The notes below the pieces were generated by a model that was not told where the DNA came from, did not search any database, and saw only the letters and a program-made list of their open reading frames with translations. Of a stretch of 64,000 bases of DNA, positions 35,385 through 49,407 are shown piece by piece. The stretch spans positions 452,161-516,160 of the forward strand of contig NZ_JYKO02000001.1 in NCBI RefSeq assembly GCF_000949385.2. The letters are read 5' to 3'. Each line of letters starts with the position of its first letter. Position 1 is the stretch's first letter. The translations under genes were made by a program, and so were the position numbers. This DNA comes from Pseudomonas sp. LFM046. Lineage in GTDB: Bacteria; Pseudomonadota; Gammaproteobacteria; Pseudomonadales; Pseudomonadaceae.

Positions 35385-35400
35385 GTCGGTCGTTGCATGA

Positions 35401-35428
35401 AAAACCGGGCCTAGTGCCCGGTTTTTTA
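35401..35428 (+). terminator. alpha operon terminator
   Basis: AAAACCGGGC and GCCCGGTTTT form a 10-bp stem around CTAGT, followed by TT. It ends the 30-kb run of core translation and transcription genes. Confidence 0.93.
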
Positions 35429-35647
35429 TTTTCTGTTGCTCCGGTTCCTTTCTCTCCTCCCCCCATCGCTAAAGCAGTGACTTCTCGGTTTTGCTGCGTT
35501 CTCCTGCTGTTCTGCCATTCTTCCGTGTTGGGGGCCGCTATTCCGCTAGCTCATCCTGCGGCACTCGCTAAGAGAAAAAAGCTATTGGTTCGTTGTGCTC
35601 CATAAATTGGTACCTCGATTGAAGGAGGTCTAGTCTTCTTCTGAATC

Positions 35648-37845
<2,198 letters not shown>

Positions 37846-37860
37846 TTCACCGGCAGTTAG

Positions 37861-37888
37861 AAAAAGCCCCGCATTCGCGGGGCTTTTT
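37861..37888. terminator. Bidirectional terminator between katG and uvrA
   Basis: AAAAAGCCCCGC and GCGGGGCTTTTT form a perfect 12-bp stem around ATTC. With A-run and T-run on both sides it can stop both the plus-strand katG and the minus-strand uvrA transcripts, which converge here. Confidence 0.93.
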
Positions 37889-37892
37889 CGTG

Positions 37893-40727
<2,835 letters not shown>

Positions 40728-40820
40728 AACGGCCTCACTTGGCGGGCGGAAACCCGCGATTATACGGCCCGCCACAGGCGCGCGGCAAAGCGTCACGACT
40801 GTCACGGAGCAAGCGCGGAC

Positions 40821-40829
40821 TGCTAGAAT
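40821..40829 (+). promoter_or_regulatory. Extended -10 element before the MFS gene
   Basis: TGCTAGAAT has the TGn extension and a good -10 hexamer TAGAAT (40824-40829). The -35 region is weak (TGTCAC at 40800). Start expected near 40836, about 75 nt before the MFS ATG. Confidence 0.5.
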
Positions 40830-40909
40830 GCGCGGCATTTTTCAGGCACCGGCGACGGCCGGGCAGGGACGCCTGGCGCAGTCCCGGAACGTTCTTCCTC
40901 GAGGCACCT

Positions 40910-42304
40910 ATGCACGATTCCCACTCAGAACGCATGAGCGGCAGCGAAACGCGCGCGGCCAGCGGCTTGGCCCTGGTCTTTGCCTTCCGCATGCTTGGCA
41001 TGTTCATGGTCCTGCCGGTTCTGGCCACCTACGGCCAGGACCTCGCCGGCGCCACCCCGGCCCTGATCGGCCTGGCCATCGGTGCCTACGGCCTGACCCA
41101 GGCCGTGCTGCAGATTCCCTTTGGCGTCATTTCCGACCGCATCGGCCGTCTGCCGGTGATCTACATCGGCCTGCTGATCTTCGCTGCCGGCGCTGCCCTG
41201 GCGGCCAATGCCGACTCCATCTGGGGCGTGATCGCCGGTCGCGTGCTGCAGGGGGCCGGAGCCATCTCCGCGGCCGTGATGGCGCTGCTTTCCGACCTTA
41301 CCCGCGAGCAGCACCGGACCAAGGCCATGGCCATGATCGGCATGAGCATCGGCGTGTCCTTCGCCGTGGCCATGGTGGTCGGCCCGCTGCTGACCCGCGC
41401 CTTCGGCCTTTCCGGGCTGTTCTGGGCGACCTCCATCATGGCGTTGGTGGGCATCGTCATCATCGCCACCATGGTTCCCCGCGCTGCCCACCCGCTGCAG
41501 CACCGCGAATCCGGCGTGGCGCGCCAGGCGCTGCTGCCGACCTTGAGACACCCGGACCTGCTGCGTCTGGACTTCGGCATCCTCGCCCTGCACGCGATCC
41601 TCATGGCCAGCTTCGTCGCCCTGCCGCTGGCGCTGGTGGAGAAAGCCGGCCTGCCCAAGGAAGAGCACTGGTGGGTTTACCTCACCGCGCTGCTGGTGGG
41701 CTTCTTCGGCATGGTTCCGTTCATCATCTATGGCGAGAAGAAGCGCCAGATGAAACGCGTGCTGGTGGGCGCAGTGGCCGTCCTCTGCGCCTGCGAGCTG
41801 TTCTTCTGGCAATTCGGCGACAGCCTGCGCGCCCTGGTATTCGGCGCCATCGTTTTCTTTACCGCGTTCAACCTGCTGGAAGCCTCGCTGCCGTCGCTGA
41901 TCAGCAAGGTCGCCCCGGCCGGTGGCAAGGGCACGGCGATGGGCGTCTATTCCACCAGCCAGTTCCTCGGTGCAGCCCTCGGCGGCATCCTCGGCGGCTG
42001 GCTGTTCCAGCATGGCGGGCTGTCCGTGGTTTTCATCGGATGTGCGGTCATCTGTGCGATTTGGCTGCTTATTGCTGTTACTATGCGTGAACCTCCATAC
42101 GTGACCAGCCTGCGCTTGCCGCTCAGTGCAGCGGCGGTAGCCGATACCGGGCTGGTGGCGCGTTTGCTGGCAATGCCCGGAGTGGCAGATGCCGTCTTGG
42201 TGGCCGAAGAGGCGGCCATCTATATCAAAGTGGATACCGAACTATTGGACCGCACGTCCCTGGAGCGCATGGTCGATCCGGCGCCCGAACGTGCTGAAGC
42301 CTAG
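40910..42304 (+). CDS. MFS transporter with C-terminal soluble domain (YajR-like)
   Basis: A 464-aa major facilitator protein of the inner membrane with 12 predicted membrane segments in residues ~15-395. The MFS loop signature [19 protein letters not shown] follows the second segment. After the last helix there is a ~65-residue soluble tail (VTSLRLPL, then [20 protein letters not shown]). This resembles the ferredoxin-like extra domain described in E. coli YajR; the substrate is not known. ATG 40910 follows CGAGG. The uvrA-MFS-ssb neighbourhood is the same in P. aeruginosa. Confidence 0.8.
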   Translation: MHDSHSERMSGSETRAASGLALVFAFRMLGMFMVLPVLATYGQDLAGATPALIGLAIGAYGLTQAVLQIPFGVISDRIGRLPVIYIGLLIFAAGAALAANADSIWGVIAGRVLQGAGAISAAVMALLSDLTREQHRTKAMAMIGMSIGVSFAVAMVVGPLLTRAFGLSGLFWATSIMALVGIVIIATMVPRAAHPLQHRESGVARQALLPTLRHPDLLRLDFGILALHAILMASFVALPLALVEKAGLPKEEHWWVYLTALLVGFFGMVPFIIYGEKKRQMKRVLVGAVAVLCACELFFWQFGDSLRALVFGAIVFFTAFNLLEASLPSLISKVAPAGGKGTAMGVYSTSQFLGAALGGILGGWLFQHGGLSVVFIGCAVICAIWLLIAVTMREPPYVTSLRLPLSAAAVADTGLVARLLAMPGVADAVLVAEEAAIYIKVDTELLDRTSLERMVDPAPERAEA

Positions 42305-42313
42305 GAGAACGTC

Positions 42314-42799
42314 ATGGCCCGTGGGGTTAACAAAGTCATTCTGGTTGGCAACGTCGGTGGTGATCCGGAAACCCGCTACCTGCCCAACGGCAACGCGGTG
42401 ACCAACGTCACCCTGGCCACCAGTGAAAGCTGGAAGGACAAGCAGACCGGTCAGCAGCAGGAGCGCACCGAATGGCACCGCGTGGTGTTCTTCGGCCGCC
42501 TCGCCGAAATCGCCGGCGAGTACCTGCGCAAGGGCTCGCAAGTCTACGTCGAAGGTTCCCTGCGCACCCGCGAGTGGGAAAAGGACGGCGTGAAGCGCTA
42601 CACCACCGAGATCGTGGTCGACATCAACGGCCAGATGCAGCTGCTCGGCGGCCGTCCTGGCAGCGAAGGCGATGCCCCGCGCGCCCCGCGTCCGCAGCGT
42701 GAGCCGCAGCAGTCCGCCCCGCAGCAGCGTCCGGCTCCGCAGCCCGCCGCCCAGCCGGCTCCGGACTACGACAGCTTCGACGACGACATCCCGTTCTGA
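42314..42799 (+). CDS. ssb: Single-stranded DNA-binding protein
   Basis: SSB protects single-stranded DNA and recruits repair and replication proteins. The 161-aa protein has an OB fold in residues ~1-110 ([36 protein letters not shown]), a proline/glutamine-rich linker and the acidic tip DSFDDDIPF that binds partner proteins. It lies 9 nt after the MFS gene, with AGGAG as RBS. Confidence 0.97.
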   Translation: MARGVNKVILVGNVGGDPETRYLPNGNAVTNVTLATSESWKDKQTGQQQERTEWHRVVFFGRLAEIAGEYLRKGSQVYVEGSLRTREWEKDGVKRYTTEIVVDINGQMQLLGGRPGSEGDAPRAPRPQREPQQSAPQQRPAPQPAAQPAPDYDSFDDDIPF

Positions 42800-42824
42800 G
42801 TCGAGTCGCGCAAGCGGACACACG

Positions 42825-42856
42825 AAAGGCGCAGCCACCCAGCTGCGCCTTTTTTG
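42825..42856 (+). terminator. Terminator after ssb
   Basis: AAAGGCGCAGC and GCTGCGCCTTT form an 11-bp stem around CACCCA, followed by TTTG. It marks the border between core genes and the sugar-acid region. Confidence 0.92.
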
Positions 42857-42891
42857 TTTCTGGTGCCGACCGCCAGGCGTGGAGATGAGTG

Positions 42892-42902
42892 TCGTCGTAC
42901 AA
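42892..42902. promoter_or_regulatory. Putative GntR-family operator before its own gene
   Basis: TCGTCGTACAA differs by one base from TTGTCGTACAA found before the aldarate operon. It lies in the -35 region of the TATGAT (42913-42918) -10 box ahead of the regulator gene. The TTGTnnnACAA-like half-site spacing fits operators of FadR-type GntR regulators. Inferred site. Confidence 0.55.
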
Positions 42903-42952
42903 CCTGCTGGGCTATGATTGACCGTCAGTTTTCACCGGAATCGACCTTCGCG

Positions 42953-43702
42953 ATGGACAATCCAAGCATCCAGCAACGCCCACGCCGCAAGCACCGCAGC
43001 CTGGCGCAGGAGCTGGTGAACGAGCTCTCCCAGCAGATCCAGAATGGCGAGATCAAGCGCGGCGAAAAGCTGCCCACCGAATCGGCCATCATGGAAGCCC
43101 AGGGCGTCAGCCGCACCGTCGTGCGCGAGGCCATTTCGCGGCTGCAGGCGGCCGGGCTGGTGGAGACCCGACACGGCATCGGCACCTTTGTGCTGGATAC
43201 CCCGAGCCCCATGGGCTTTCGCATCGATCCGGCGACCATCGTCACCCTGCGCGACGTGATGGCCATCCTCGAGCTGCGCATCAGCCTGGAAGTGGAGTCC
43301 GCCGGGCTCGCGGCCCAGCGTCGCAGTCCGGAGCAACTGGTGGCCATGCGCGAGGCGCTGGACACCTTCCTCAGCGCCGCCCACGGCACCGACGCGGTGG
43401 CCTCGGACTTCCAGTTCCACCTGCAGATCGCCCTGGCCACCGGCAATCGCTACTTCACGGACATCATGACCCACCTGGGGACCAGCATCATTCCGCGCAC
43501 CCGGCTCAACTCGGCGCGTATCGCCCATGACGATCGGGAGCACTACCTCGCTCGCCTGAGCCGTGAGCACGAGGACATCTACGAAGCCATCGCCCGCCAG
43601 GACAGCGAGGCGGCCCGCGCGGCCATGCGCCTGCACCTGACCAACAGTCGCGAACGCTTGCGCCAGGCCCACGAAGAGGCGGAGCGAGCCCGGCAGGGCT
43701 GA
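42953..43702 (+). CDS. FadR-subfamily GntR transcriptional regulator of the aldarate operon
   Basis: A 249-aa regulator with an N-terminal winged helix (helix-turn-helix about 44-66, LPTESAIMEAQGVSRTVVRE) and a C-terminal FCD effector domain (~95-240). The FCD metal-site pattern is visible as SDFQFH and later MRLHL. The likely effector is an aldarate or a later intermediate (inference from neighbours). ATG 42953 was chosen because an upstream ATG at 42914 lies inside the likely -10 box TATGAT. It has its own terminator and is followed by the operon it probably represses. Confidence 0.85.
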   Translation: MDNPSIQQRPRRKHRSLAQELVNELSQQIQNGEIKRGEKLPTESAIMEAQGVSRTVVREAISRLQAAGLVETRHGIGTFVLDTPSPMGFRIDPATIVTLRDVMAILELRISLEVESAGLAAQRRSPEQLVAMREALDTFLSAAHGTDAVASDFQFHLQIALATGNRYFTDIMTHLGTSIIPRTRLNSARIAHDDREHYLARLSREHEDIYEAIARQDSEAARAAMRLHLTNSRERLRQAHEEAERARQG

Positions 43703-43720
43703 GGCATTCCGCACAGAGCA

Positions 43721-43747
43721 AGGGCCGCATCGAGCGGCCCTTTTTAT
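43721..43747 (+). terminator. Terminator after the GntR gene
   Basis: AGGGCCGC and GCGGCCCT form an 8-bp stem around ATCGA, followed by TTTTATT. It separates the regulator from the structural genes. Confidence 0.9.
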
Positions 43748-43852
43748 TGGGACGTGGACATGAGCAACGCCCGCTGCCTGCTGCGCGCTGGGTGGGGCTG
43801 GGGGGTAGGGCGAGTGCCGAGGGGGAGGGCGAATCTTTTTTGTGTCTGGGAG

Positions 43853-43863
43853 TTGTCCTACAA
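43853..43863. promoter_or_regulatory. Putative GntR operator 1 of the aldarate operon
   Basis: TTGTCCTACAA is an 11-bp near-palindrome of the form TTGTnnnACAA. It lies in the 440-nt gap between the regulator and kdgD and is centred 27 bp from the next copy. Confidence 0.6.
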
Positions 43864-43879
43864 GATTTGCTGTTATATG

Positions 43880-43890
43880 TTGTCGTACAA
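43880..43890. promoter_or_regulatory. Putative GntR operator 2 of the aldarate operon
   Basis: TTGTCGTACAA is the best match to TTGTnnnACAA in this region. It follows an AT-rich stretch (TGTTATATG). The rest of the 43.75-44.19 kb gap shows no gene; open frames across it have no recognisable product. Confidence 0.65.
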
Positions 43891-44099
43891 CTGATTCGGA
43901 TTGTCGCAAGCATGGCAGGTGTCGAAGGGCCGAAAGGCCTGGCCACAGGATTGCCGTTTGCACAGTTGTCGATTCATCCAACACCCGGCGAAATAAAGGC
44001 TGAACGCCCAGTTTTAGAGCGTTTTCATGGCCGTTGAAACGGGTGGGGCGTTCCACGCCGCCATAGCGGGCGATGAGCGAACGGAGGGATGAACGGCGG

Positions 44100-44127
44100 T
44101 TGGCAGTCTTTTAAGTTGTACGATAAC
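44100..44127 (+). promoter_or_regulatory. Probable promoter of the aldarate operon with operator 3
   Basis: TTGGCA (44100-44105), a 16-bp spacer and GATAAC (44122-44127) form a moderate sigma70 promoter with a start near 44134. A third site, TTGTACGATAA (44116-44126), one base off TTGTnnnACAA, covers the -10 box, so a bound repressor would block polymerase. Confidence 0.55.
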
Positions 44128-44187
44128 GTATCTCTCAAGCCGGATCGTCCCGGCCTTACTCAAACCGCTTCGCAGGGTGCTCGAATA

Positions 44188-45099
44188 ATGAATCCACAAG
44201 AACTCAAGTCCATCCTCTCCTCCGGGCTGCTGTCCTTTCCCGTCACTGACTTCGACGTTGCCGGCAACTTCAACGCCAAGAGCTACGCCCGTCGTCTGGA
44301 ATGGTTGGCTCCCTACGGTGCTTCGGCGCTCTTCGCCGCAGGCGGTACCGGTGAATTCTTCTCCCTGGCGCCGGACGAGTACTCCTCCATCATCAAGACC
44401 GCTGTCGACACCTGTGCTGGCAGCGTACCGATCCTCGCCGGCGTAGGCGGCCCGACCCGCCAGGCCATCCAGTACGCCCAGGAAGCCGAGCGCCTCGGTG
44501 CCAAAGGCCTGCTGCTGCTGCCGCACTACCTCACCGAAGCCAGCCAGGAAGGCGTGGCCGATCACGTCGAGCAGGTCTGCAAATCGGTGAACATCGGCGT
44601 GGTGGTCTACAACCGCAACGTCTGCCGCCTGACCCCGGCGCTGCTGGAGCGACTGGCCGGGCGCTGCCCGAACCTGATCGGCTACAAGGACGGCCTGGGC
44701 GACATCGAGCTGATGGTCTCCATCCGCCGCCGCCTCGGTGACCGCTTCAGCTACCTGGGTGGCTTGCCCACCGCCGAGGTATACGCCGCCGCCTACAAGG
44801 CCCTGGGCGTGCCGGTCTACTCCTCCGCCGTCTTCAACTTCATCCCGAAGACCGCGATGGACTTCTACAACGCCGTCGCTGCCGACGACCACGCCACCGT
44901 GGGCAAACTGATCGACAGCTTCTTCCTGCCCTATCTGGAAATCCGCAACCGCCGTGCCGGTTACGCCGTCAGCATCGTGAAAGCCGGCGCGCGTATCGTC
45001 GGCCACGACGCCGGCCCGGTTCGCGCTCCGCTGACCGACCTGCTGCCGGGTGAGTACGAGCAACTCGCCGCGCTGATCGACGCCCAGGGCGCGCAGTGA
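44188..45099 (+). CDS. kdgD: 5-dehydro-4-deoxyglucarate dehydratase
   Basis: KdgD dehydrates and decarboxylates 5-keto-4-deoxyglucarate to alpha-ketoglutarate semialdehyde. The 303-aa protein belongs to the DapA/NAL TIM-barrel family. The Schiff-base Lys167 is in IGYKDGLGD, Tyr141 in VVYNRN, and GGTGEFFSL is at ~52-60. ATG 44188 matches the family start [15 protein letters not shown]; the frame is open 33 codons upstream, into the promoter. First gene of the operon. Confidence 0.93.
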   Translation: MNPQELKSILSSGLLSFPVTDFDVAGNFNAKSYARRLEWLAPYGASALFAAGGTGEFFSLAPDEYSSIIKTAVDTCAGSVPILAGVGGPTRQAIQYAQEAERLGAKGLLLLPHYLTEASQEGVADHVEQVCKSVNIGVVVYNRNVCRLTPALLERLAGRCPNLIGYKDGLGDIELMVSIRRRLGDRFSYLGGLPTAEVYAAAYKALGVPVYSSAVFNFIPKTAMDFYNAVAADDHATVGKLIDSFFLPYLEIRNRRAGYAVSIVKAGARIVGHDAGPVRAPLTDLLPGEYEQLAALIDAQGAQ

Positions 45100-45120
45100 T
45101 CTGCAATCAGGAGAAGGCTC

Positions 45121-46563
45121 GTGACTGAGAAACGCTTCGACAACTACATCGGCGGGGCGTGGGTGGCCGGCAGCGGCTACTCGCGCAACCTCAACCCCTC
45201 CGATCTCAGCGACTGCCTGGGCGAGTACGCCCAGGCCGACGCCGCCCAGGTGGCCCAGGCCATCGAGGCGGCCCGTGCGGCCTTCCCGGCCTGGTCGGTG
45301 TCCGGCATCCAGGCCCGCGCCGACGCTCTGGACAAGGTCGGCAGCGAGATCCTCGCCCGTCGTGAAGAACTGGGCACGCTGCTGGCGAGGGAAGAGGGCA
45401 AGACCCTGCCCGAAGCCATTGGCGAGGTGAGCCGCGCCGGCAACATCTTCAAGTACTTCGCCGGTGAATGCCTGCGCCTGGCCGGTGAAGTCCTGCCCTC
45501 GGTACGTCCTGGCGTCTCGGTGGAAGTCACCCGCGAACCCCTGGGTGTGATCGGCCTGATCACCCCCTGGAACTTCCCCATCGCCATCCCGGCCTGGAAG
45601 ATCGCCCCGGCTTTGGCCTACGGCAACTGCGTGGTGTTCAAGCCCGCCGACCTGGTGCCGGGCAGCGCCTGGGCCCTGGCCGAGATCATCTCCCGCGCCG
45701 GCTTCCCCGCCGGGGTGTTCAATCTGGTGATGGGCAGTGGACGCGTGGTCGGCGAGGCGATGGTCAATGACAACCGAGTCGACGGCATCAGCTTCACCGG
45801 CTCCGTCGGTGTTGGCCGCAGCATCGCCGCGACCTGCGTTGCCCGTGGCGCCAAGGTGCAGCTGGAGATGGGCGGCAAGAACCCGCAGGTGATCCTCGAC
45901 GACGCGGACCTCAAGACCGCCGTCGAACTCGCCGTGCAGAGCGCCTTCTACTCCACCGGCCAGCGCTGCACCGCCAGCAGCCGTCTGATCGTCACCGCCG
46001 GCATCCACGACCGCTTCATCGAGGCCATGGCCGAGCGCATGTGCGCCGTCCGTGTCGGTCATGCCTTGCACAGCGGCATCGACATCGGCCCGGTGGTGTC
46101 CCAGGCCCAACTGGAGCAGGATCTGCGCTACATCGATATCGGCCGCGACGAAGGCGCGCGCCTGGTGGCCGGTGGCGAGCGGGTGCGCTGCGACACCGAC
46201 GGCTACTTCCTCGCCCCGGCGCTGTTCGCTGACAGCGAGGCGGGGATGCGCATCAGCCGCGAGGAAATCTTCGGCCCGGTGGCCAACGTCATCCGCGTCG
46301 CCAACTACGAAGAAGCGCTGGCGCTGGCCAATGACACCGAATTCGGCCTGTCCGCCGGTATCGCCACCACCTCGCTCACGTACGCCAACCACTTCAAGCG
46401 CCACGTCCAGGCCGGGATGGTCATGGTCAACCTGCCCACGGCGGGCGTGGATTACCACGTCCCGTTCGGTGGCCGCAAAGGCTCGTCCTACGGCCCGCGC
46501 GAGCAGGGACGCTACGCCCAGGAGTTCTACACCACGGTGAAGACAACCTACGTCGGAGGCTGA
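45121..46563 (+). CDS. Alpha-ketoglutaric semialdehyde dehydrogenase (aldehyde dehydrogenase family)
   Basis: This enzyme would oxidise the KdgD product, 2,5-dioxopentanoate, to 2-oxoglutarate with NAD(P)+, feeding the TCA cycle. The 480-aa protein has the aldehyde dehydrogenase residues Asn151 (PWNFP), Lys174 (FKPA), Glu249 (LEMGGKNP) and the nucleophile Cys283 (GQRCTASSR). GTG 45121 is preceded by AGGAGAAGG. Specificity is inferred from its position after kdgD. Confidence 0.88.
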   Translation: MTEKRFDNYIGGAWVAGSGYSRNLNPSDLSDCLGEYAQADAAQVAQAIEAARAAFPAWSVSGIQARADALDKVGSEILARREELGTLLAREEGKTLPEAIGEVSRAGNIFKYFAGECLRLAGEVLPSVRPGVSVEVTREPLGVIGLITPWNFPIAIPAWKIAPALAYGNCVVFKPADLVPGSAWALAEIISRAGFPAGVFNLVMGSGRVVGEAMVNDNRVDGISFTGSVGVGRSIAATCVARGAKVQLEMGGKNPQVILDDADLKTAVELAVQSAFYSTGQRCTASSRLIVTAGIHDRFIEAMAERMCAVRVGHALHSGIDIGPVVSQAQLEQDLRYIDIGRDEGARLVAGGERVRCDTDGYFLAPALFADSEAGMRISREEIFGPVANVIRVANYEEALALANDTEFGLSAGIATTSLTYANHFKRHVQAGMVMVNLPTAGVDYHVPFGGRKGSSYGPREQGRYAQEFYTTVKTTYVGG

Positions 46564-46578
46564 TCCACCAGACACCCG

Positions 46579-46600
46579 CGGGGGCCAGGCAAGCCCCCCG
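46579..46600 (+). other. Intercistronic GC hairpin
   Basis: GGGGGC and GCCCCC pair around a 7-nt loop, 15 nt after the dehydrogenase stop. There is no T-run, so it more likely affects mRNA stability than termination. Confidence 0.5.
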
Positions 46601-46651
46601 TACCCCATCAGGGACTACCGGTAAAACAACAAGCACAGGTAGGAGTTGGTC

Positions 46652-47923
46652 GTGAAGATCAAACGAGTCAGAGTCACCCCCATCGCGTTCCGCGATGCGC
46701 CGCTGCTCAACGCCAGCGGCATCCATGAGCCCTTCGCGCTGCGCTCGATCATCGAGGTGGAAAGCGACAGCGGCTTCATCGGTCTCGGCGAGAGCTACGG
46801 CGACGAACCGGTACTGGCGGTACTGCAGGCCATGCAGGACAGTCTCGTCGGCCTCGACCCCTTCGACCTCAACGGCCTGCGCGCCCGCGTCATCAAGACG
46901 GTTGCCGCACTCGGCCCGGCAGAAGCCGGTGCGGAACTGGCACCGGGTTCCCATCCGAGCAAGCAGGTGGCCAACGCCTATTCCGCCTTCGAGGTGGCCT
47001 TCCTCGACCTCCAGGCCCGCTCCCTGGGCATGCCCCTGGTGGACCTGCTGGGCGGTGCCGTGCGCACCGAAGTCCCCTTCAGCGCCTACCTGTTCTTCAA
47101 GTACGCCAAGCACATCGACGCGCCCTACGCGCCTGACTCCTGGGGCGAAGCCCTGTCCGAGGAACAGATCGTCGCCCAGGCCGCGCGCATGATCGAGGCC
47201 CATGGCTTCCAGAGCATCAAGCTGAAGGCCGGCGCCCTGGAACCGGAGCACGAAGTCGCCTGCATCAAGGCGCTGAAGAAGGCCTTCCCCAACCATCCGC
47301 TGCGCATCGACCCCAACGGCAACTGGTCCCTGGACACCGCCTTGCGCATGGCCGAACTGCTGGGCGGCGACCTGGAGTATTACGAGGACCCCACCCCCGG
47401 CCTAGATGGCATGGCCGAACTGCACCGCCGCACCGGCACGCCCCTGGCCACCAACATGGTGGTGACCGACTTTGAGGAATTCCGCCGCAGCGTGGCGCTG
47501 AACAGCGTGCAGATCGTCCTCGCCGATCACCACTACTGGGGCGGCCTGCGTGATACCCAGGCGCTGGCGCGGATGTGCGACACCTTCGACCTCGGCCTGT
47601 CGATGCATTCCAACTCGCACCTGGGCATCAGCCTGATGGCCATGGCCCACGTGGCCGCCTCGGTGCCGAACCTGACCTACGCCTGCGACACCCACTACCC
47701 GTGGCAGGAGGAGGACGAGGAAGTCATCAAGGGCGGCAAGCTGCCGATCCGCAATGGCTGCGTCAGCATCACCCGCGCACCGGGCCTGGGCGTGGAACTG
47801 GACCAGGATCAACTGGCCAAACTTCATGAACAGTACCTGTCCATCGACATCCGAAGTCGCGACGACGCGCGGCAGATGCGCAAATACGACCCGGCCTGGA
47901 AGATCAGCAAACCGAGGTTCTGA
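46652..47923 (+). CDS. Enolase-superfamily dehydratase, glucarate dehydratase-like
   Basis: A 423-aa TIM-barrel acid-sugar dehydratase of the glucarate dehydratase subgroup. All catalytic positions are kept: Lys190/Lys192 (IKLKAG), metal ligands Asp220, Glu245 and Asn268 (IDPNGNW, YEDP, TNMV), and His319/Asp346. It is clearly different from the canonical GudD at 49408-50754: shorter N-terminus, different flexible loop (PYAPDSWGEALSE) and an EEDEE stretch near 353. It may act on another aldarate diastereomer or share glucarate. GTG 46652 has AGGAG at 6 nt; TTG 46646 is too close to it. Confidence 0.8.
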   Translation: MKIKRVRVTPIAFRDAPLLNASGIHEPFALRSIIEVESDSGFIGLGESYGDEPVLAVLQAMQDSLVGLDPFDLNGLRARVIKTVAALGPAEAGAELAPGSHPSKQVANAYSAFEVAFLDLQARSLGMPLVDLLGGAVRTEVPFSAYLFFKYAKHIDAPYAPDSWGEALSEEQIVAQAARMIEAHGFQSIKLKAGALEPEHEVACIKALKKAFPNHPLRIDPNGNWSLDTALRMAELLGGDLEYYEDPTPGLDGMAELHRRTGTPLATNMVVTDFEEFRRSVALNSVQIVLADHHYWGGLRDTQALARMCDTFDLGLSMHSNSHLGISLMAMAHVAASVPNLTYACDTHYPWQEEDEEVIKGGKLPIRNGCVSITRAPGLGVELDQDQLAKLHEQYLSIDIRSRDDARQMRKYDPAWKISKPRF

Positions 47924-47957
47924 ACCCCATCCGCTGCCTGCGGAATGACACGCAATC

Positions 47958-47979
47958 CTCGCGCGGCAACCCGCGCGAG
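47958..47979 (+). other. Intercistronic GC hairpin before the transporter gene
   Basis: CTCGCGCGG and CCGCGCGAG form a perfect 9-bp stem around CAAC, 33 nt before the transporter start. There is no T-run after it, so it could stabilise the transporter-gudD-garD part of the transcript. Confidence 0.55.
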
Positions 47980-48012
47980 CTCTTCGACAAGAACAATTCA
48001 GAGAGAAGAACC

Positions 48013-49389
48013 ATGGGCGAAGTACTGAAAAGAACCCGTGTGCGTTACCTGATCCTGCTCATGCTGTTCCTGGTGACCACGATCAACTACGCCGACCGCG
48101 CCACCATTTCCATCGCCGGCTCCGCCATCCAGAAGGAGCTCGGCGTCGACGCCGTCATGCTCGGCTACATCTTCTCCGCCTTCGGTTGGGCCTACGTGCT
48201 CGGCCAGATCCCGGGCGGCTGGCTGCTGGACCGCTTCGGCTCCAAGCGCGTCTACGCCTTCAGCATCTTCAGCTGGTCGGTCTTCACCCTGCTGCAGGGC
48301 TTCGTCGACGCGGTGCCAGTCGCCTGGTCGGTGGTGACCCTGTTCATGCTGCGCTTCCTGGTGGGCTTCGCCGAGGCGCCGTCTTTCCCGGGCAACGCAC
48401 GCATCGTCGCCGCCTGGTTCCCCACCGCCGAGCGCGGCACCGCGTCCGCCATCTTCAACTCCGCCCAGTACTTCGCCACGGTGATCTTCGCCCCGCTGAT
48501 GGGCTGGATCGTCCACAGCCTGGGCTGGGAGCACGTGTTCATCGTCATGGGCACCATCGGCATCCTGTTCTCCGGAGTCTGGCTGAAGTTCATCTACAAC
48601 CCCAAGGAACACCCGCTGATCAACCAGGCCGAGATCGACCATCTCGCCAGCAACGGTGCCCTGGTGGACATGGACCAGAACCGTCGCCTGCCGGGCAACG
48701 GACCGAAGTGGGAGCACATCAGGCAACTGGTCAGCAACCGCATGATGGCGGGTATCTACCTCGGCCAGTTCTGCATCAACGCGCTCACGTATTTCTTCCT
48801 CACCTGGTTCCCGGTGTACCTGGTGCAGGAGCGCGGCATGACCATCCTCAAGGCGGGCATCATCGCCTCCCTGCCGGCCATCTGCGGCTTCATCGGCGGC
48901 GTGCTGGGCGGGGTGATTTCCGACTGGCTGCTGCGCCGTGGCCACTCCCTCAGCGTGGCGCGCAAGACCCCGATCGTCGGCGGCATGCTGCTGTCCATGA
49001 CCATGATCCTGTGCAACTACGTGGACGCCGACTGGATGGTGGTGGGCTTCATGGCCCTGGCCTTCTTCGGCAAGGGCATCGGCGCCCTCGGCTGGGCGGT
49101 GATGTCGGATACCGCGCCCAAGCAGATCGCCGGCCTGGCCGGAGGCATCTTCAACACCTGCGGCAACCTGTCGTCCATCACCACCCCGATCGTCATCGGC
49201 TACATCATCGCCGCCACCGGTTCCTTCAAGTGGGCCCTGGTGTTCGTCGGCATCAACGCCTTCCTCGCCGCCTTCAGCTACCTGTTCATCGTCGGCGAGA
49301 TCAAGCGTGTGGAACTCAAGGGCACAAAGCTTGAAATCGGTGGCCCGGCGGCTACTTCCGAAGCCCCCACCGCCAGCCCGGTCCGTTAA
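48013..49389 (+). CDS. gudP: MFS D-glucarate/galactarate transporter
   Basis: A 458-aa major facilitator of the anion:cation symporter type with 12 membrane segments. It resembles E. coli GudP/GarP: INYADRATISIAG in the first helix, PGGWLLDRFGSKRVY in the loop after helix 2, and GFAEAPSFPGNARIVAAWFP. It would import D-glucarate, and perhaps galactarate, with protons. It lies between the two dehydratase genes, 18 nt before gudD. Confidence 0.88.
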   Translation: MGEVLKRTRVRYLILLMLFLVTTINYADRATISIAGSAIQKELGVDAVMLGYIFSAFGWAYVLGQIPGGWLLDRFGSKRVYAFSIFSWSVFTLLQGFVDAVPVAWSVVTLFMLRFLVGFAEAPSFPGNARIVAAWFPTAERGTASAIFNSAQYFATVIFAPLMGWIVHSLGWEHVFIVMGTIGILFSGVWLKFIYNPKEHPLINQAEIDHLASNGALVDMDQNRRLPGNGPKWEHIRQLVSNRMMAGIYLGQFCINALTYFFLTWFPVYLVQERGMTILKAGIIASLPAICGFIGGVLGGVISDWLLRRGHSLSVARKTPIVGGMLLSMTMILCNYVDADWMVVGFMALAFFGKGIGALGWAVMSDTAPKQIAGLAGGIFNTCGNLSSITTPIVIGYIIAATGSFKWALVFVGINAFLAAFSYLFIVGEIKRVELKGTKLEIGGPAATSEAPTASPVR

Positions 49390-49407
49390 CCCGAGAAGGA
49401 CAGCAAG

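Noticed and set aside
35393..35605. 70-aa plus-strand frame between rplQ and katG
   Set aside because: It starts inside the alpha operon terminator and has no recognisable product or RBS.
40728..40909. LexA (SOS) box between uvrA and the MFS-ssb genes
   Set aside because: E. coli has one at uvrA-ssb, but no CTGT-n8-ACAG-like sequence was found in this gap.
43747..44037. 96-aa plus-strand frame in the kdgD upstream region
   Set aside because: It covers the predicted operators and promoter, lacks a good RBS and shows no family signature.
42941..44056. Long minus-strand frame opposite the GntR gene
   Set aside because: Antisense shadow running also through the terminator and operators.
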